From an uncultured Pelagibacteraceae bacterium (GTDB lineage Bacteria > Pseudomonadota > Alphaproteobacteria > Pelagibacterales > Pelagibacteraceae), in NCBI GenBank assembly GCA_902602105.1, contig CACKPP010000021.1, positions 1 to 9,553 on the forward strand: DNA of 9,553 nucleotides, written 5' to 3'. A program made the translations under genes and the position numbers. The number at the start of each line of letters is the position of its first letter. Within the stretch, counting starts at the first letter, position 1. This document shows positions 8,275 through 9,553 of this stretch, one piece after another. The notes under the pieces are model-generated. The model searched no databases. It had not been told where the DNA came from and saw nothing but the letters and a program-made list of their open reading frames with translations.

Positions 8275-9090
8275 ATGTTTGATGAACTTTTAAAAAAAAA
8301 TTTAACTGTTGATTTCAAGAAAGAGAGTAATTGTTTTACTTTCGAGATACCTAACTTTTTGTCTGATAATCAATATGAATTATTAAAACAAAATTTTCCA
8401 AAAATTGATGTTAATAAAGCAGCGGAATTAAATACTTCATTTAATGATATTAATTTAGATAATGAACATAAACGTAAAGCATGGATTACAGAGCTTAATA
8501 AAGAGTCTTTTTCAAATTACATCATATCTAATAAAGTATTAAATGAGTTTGTAGAAACAATTAAAAACCCGCTATTCACAAAATTTTTAATGAATAAATT
8601 TTATTTTCATATTTTAAAATCAAGAATTTTCAATCCAAAAAGTTTATTAAAATTACTACTTAGAAAAAGTCGCGCTTTAAAGAAACGAGATAAATTATAT
8701 GAAAAATTTTTATATAATGAAATTTTTACAACTGTAGAATGGGCATATTTATTTGATGGTGCTGAATCCTGGCCTCATACAGATGGAAAAAAAAAGATTC
8801 TCAGTCTACTGCTGTATTTTCCAGATGATAATTTGACAAATAATCAAATTGATAATTTAGGTACAACGTTTTTTGCATCTAATGAGTATAATTTTGATAC
8901 ACAAAAAATTAAGACTCAAAAAGAAGCAGATGATTTCAGGACAAGGCACAAATCATTTACTTTACCATTTAAAAAAAAGAGTTTATTTGGATTTATTAAA
9001 AGTCATAAATCATGGCATTCTGTTGAAAAAATTAACATTGAAGAAAAATTTGTAAGGAAAAATATTAATATTAATTTGCTTTTAGTTTAA
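8275..9090 (+). CDS. Putative 2-oxoglutarate/Fe(II)-dependent dioxygenase
   Basis: A 271-residue protein with the double-stranded beta-helix iron site of 2OG-Fe(II) oxygenases. SWPHTDG (165-171) supplies the H-x-D pair (His168, Asp170). KSWHSVEK (245-252) supplies the distal His248, and Arg261 in RKNININ, 13 residues later, sits where the arginine that binds the 2-oxoglutarate carboxylate is expected. Strand ILSLLLYFPDDN (175-186) directly after HTD is typical of prolyl-hydroxylase-like members. The N-terminal part (about 15-45, FTFEIPNFLSDNQYELLKQNFP) resembles the usual entry segment of this superfamily. A Lys/Arg-rich stretch at 116-146 is unusual and could bind an acidic partner. Expected chemistry is hydroxylation coupled to decarboxylation of 2-oxoglutarate; the substrate is unknown. 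Closely related groups act on peptides, lipids or sugar-linked groups. Confidence 0.75.
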   Translation: MFDELLKKNLTVDFKKESNCFTFEIPNFLSDNQYELLKQNFPKIDVNKAAELNTSFNDINLDNEHKRKAWITELNKESFSNYIISNKVLNEFVETIKNPLFTKFLMNKFYFHILKSRIFNPKSLLKLLLRKSRALKKRDKLYEKFLYNEIFTTVEWAYLFDGAESWPHTDGKKKILSLLLYFPDDNLTNNQIDNLGTTFFASNEYNFDTQKIKTQKEADDFRTRHKSFTLPFKKKSLFGFIKSHKSWHSVEKINIEEKFVRKNININLLLV

Positions 9091-9110
9091 TTTCTTAATT
9101 ATTAGGTTAC

Positions 9111-9553
9111 ATGATAATAAAAAAGATCCTAAAAAAAATATTACCATTAAAAATAATTTATTTTTTAATTTATATTAGAGATCTACCAAAAAAAATAAAA
9201 ATTTATTATCCAAAAATAATTTTAAAATTTTTAATAACCAATATCTATGATCAAAATAAAAAAAAGATGTTTACAATGAGAAATTTGGGTGGATCAACAA
9301 TTTCTAGAGGATTTCATATTTTTAAAACAGATAAAGAAGTATCTGAATGGATTGAAAATTTTGACGACAACTCTTTATTCCTAGATATCGGAGCTAATGT
9401 TGGTTTGTATTCTCTTTTTGCTGCTTATAAAAAAAATAAAGTAATTGCATTTGAGCCAGAGTCTCTAAATTTTGCCTGTCTTAATTTAAATATTAAAGAT
9501 AATAACTTTAATGATTTAATTTCATCATATCCAATATCAATAAATGATAAAAA
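9111..9553 (+). CDS. FkbM-family methyltransferase (3' end outside window)
   Basis: The ATG at 9111 opens a frame that stays open for 147 codons to the right edge; family members run to about 250-300 residues. The SAM-binding loop is textbook FkbM: LFLDIGANVGLYSLFAA (89-105), followed by VIAFEPESLNFACLNLNI (111-128), where FEPE supplies the acidic SAM ribose ligand and N-x-N follows. The first 50 residues are unusually basic and hydrophobic (MIIKKILKKILPLKIIYFLI, then further Lys/Tyr/Ile), possibly an amphipathic membrane contact. FkbM enzymes are O-methyltransferases found in antibiotic clusters and very often in polysaccharide or surface-glycan regions. It starts 20 bases after the dioxygenase stop, so it probably belongs to the same transcript. 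A weak AGG lies just before the ATG. Confidence 0.85.
   Translation, partial: MIIKKILKKILPLKIIYFLIYIRDLPKKIKIYYPKIILKFLITNIYDQNKKKMFTMRNLGGSTISRGFHIFKTDKEVSEWIENFDDNSLFLDIGANVGLYSLFAAYKKNKVIAFEPESLNFACLNLNIKDNNFNDLISSYPISINDK

Noticed and set aside
8873..9055. Plus-strand 60-codon frame inside the dioxygenase gene
   Set aside because: It is a shifted frame over the stretch that encodes the conserved His248 region; it is Lys/Leu-rich with no start signal.
1..9553. CRISPR array, insertion sequence or tRNA-associated integration site
   Set aside because: No regularly spaced repeats, no transposase-like frame, no terminal inverted repeats with duplications and no cloverleaf-forming segment were seen on either strand.

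Overview
The window reads as a streamlined, very AT-rich alphaproteobacterial genome, most like the SAR11 (Pelagibacterales) clade. The evidence is strong A/T codon bias, almost no intergenic DNA, gene junctions that overlap or abut, hardly any Shine-Dalgarno sequences, and a three-part FGAM synthase (separate purS, purQ and purL) instead of the single fused PurL of E. coli. The taxonomic call is an inference from these traits, not from a marker gene. No tRNA, rRNA, insertion sequence, CRISPR array or convincing terminator was seen.

Left part (1-6348, minus strand): one head-to-tail run of seven genes in the order sfsA, map, purB, purC, purS, purQ, purL, with purL running off the left edge. 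Junctions are 8-base, 4-base or 1-base overlaps or 3-base gaps, so this is almost certainly one operon with coupled translation. PurS, PurQ and PurL together make FGAM from FGAR. PurC makes SAICAR, and PurB releases AICAR from it and also converts adenylosuccinate to AMP. Map trims initiator methionine, and SfsA is a conserved protein with nuclease-like motifs.

Centre (6349-6368): a 20-base spacer separates the divergent sfsA and COG1058 (CinA N-domain-like) genes. Two -10-like boxes on opposite strands overlap in it and sit so close to both ATGs that both messages could be leaderless.

Right part (6369-9553, plus strand): a COG1058/MoCF-fold gene is followed by four genes of accessory character: a class I methyltransferase with an unusual glycine motif, a small gamma-glutamylcyclotransferase-like protein, a 2-oxoglutarate/Fe(II)-type dioxygenase with an intact metal triad, and an FkbM-family methyltransferase cut by the right edge. 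These four appear richer in A/T than the purine genes. They look like the start of a small-molecule or glycan modification cluster next to a housekeeping operon. Their substrates cannot be read from the sequence. This is the part most likely to hold something undescribed.
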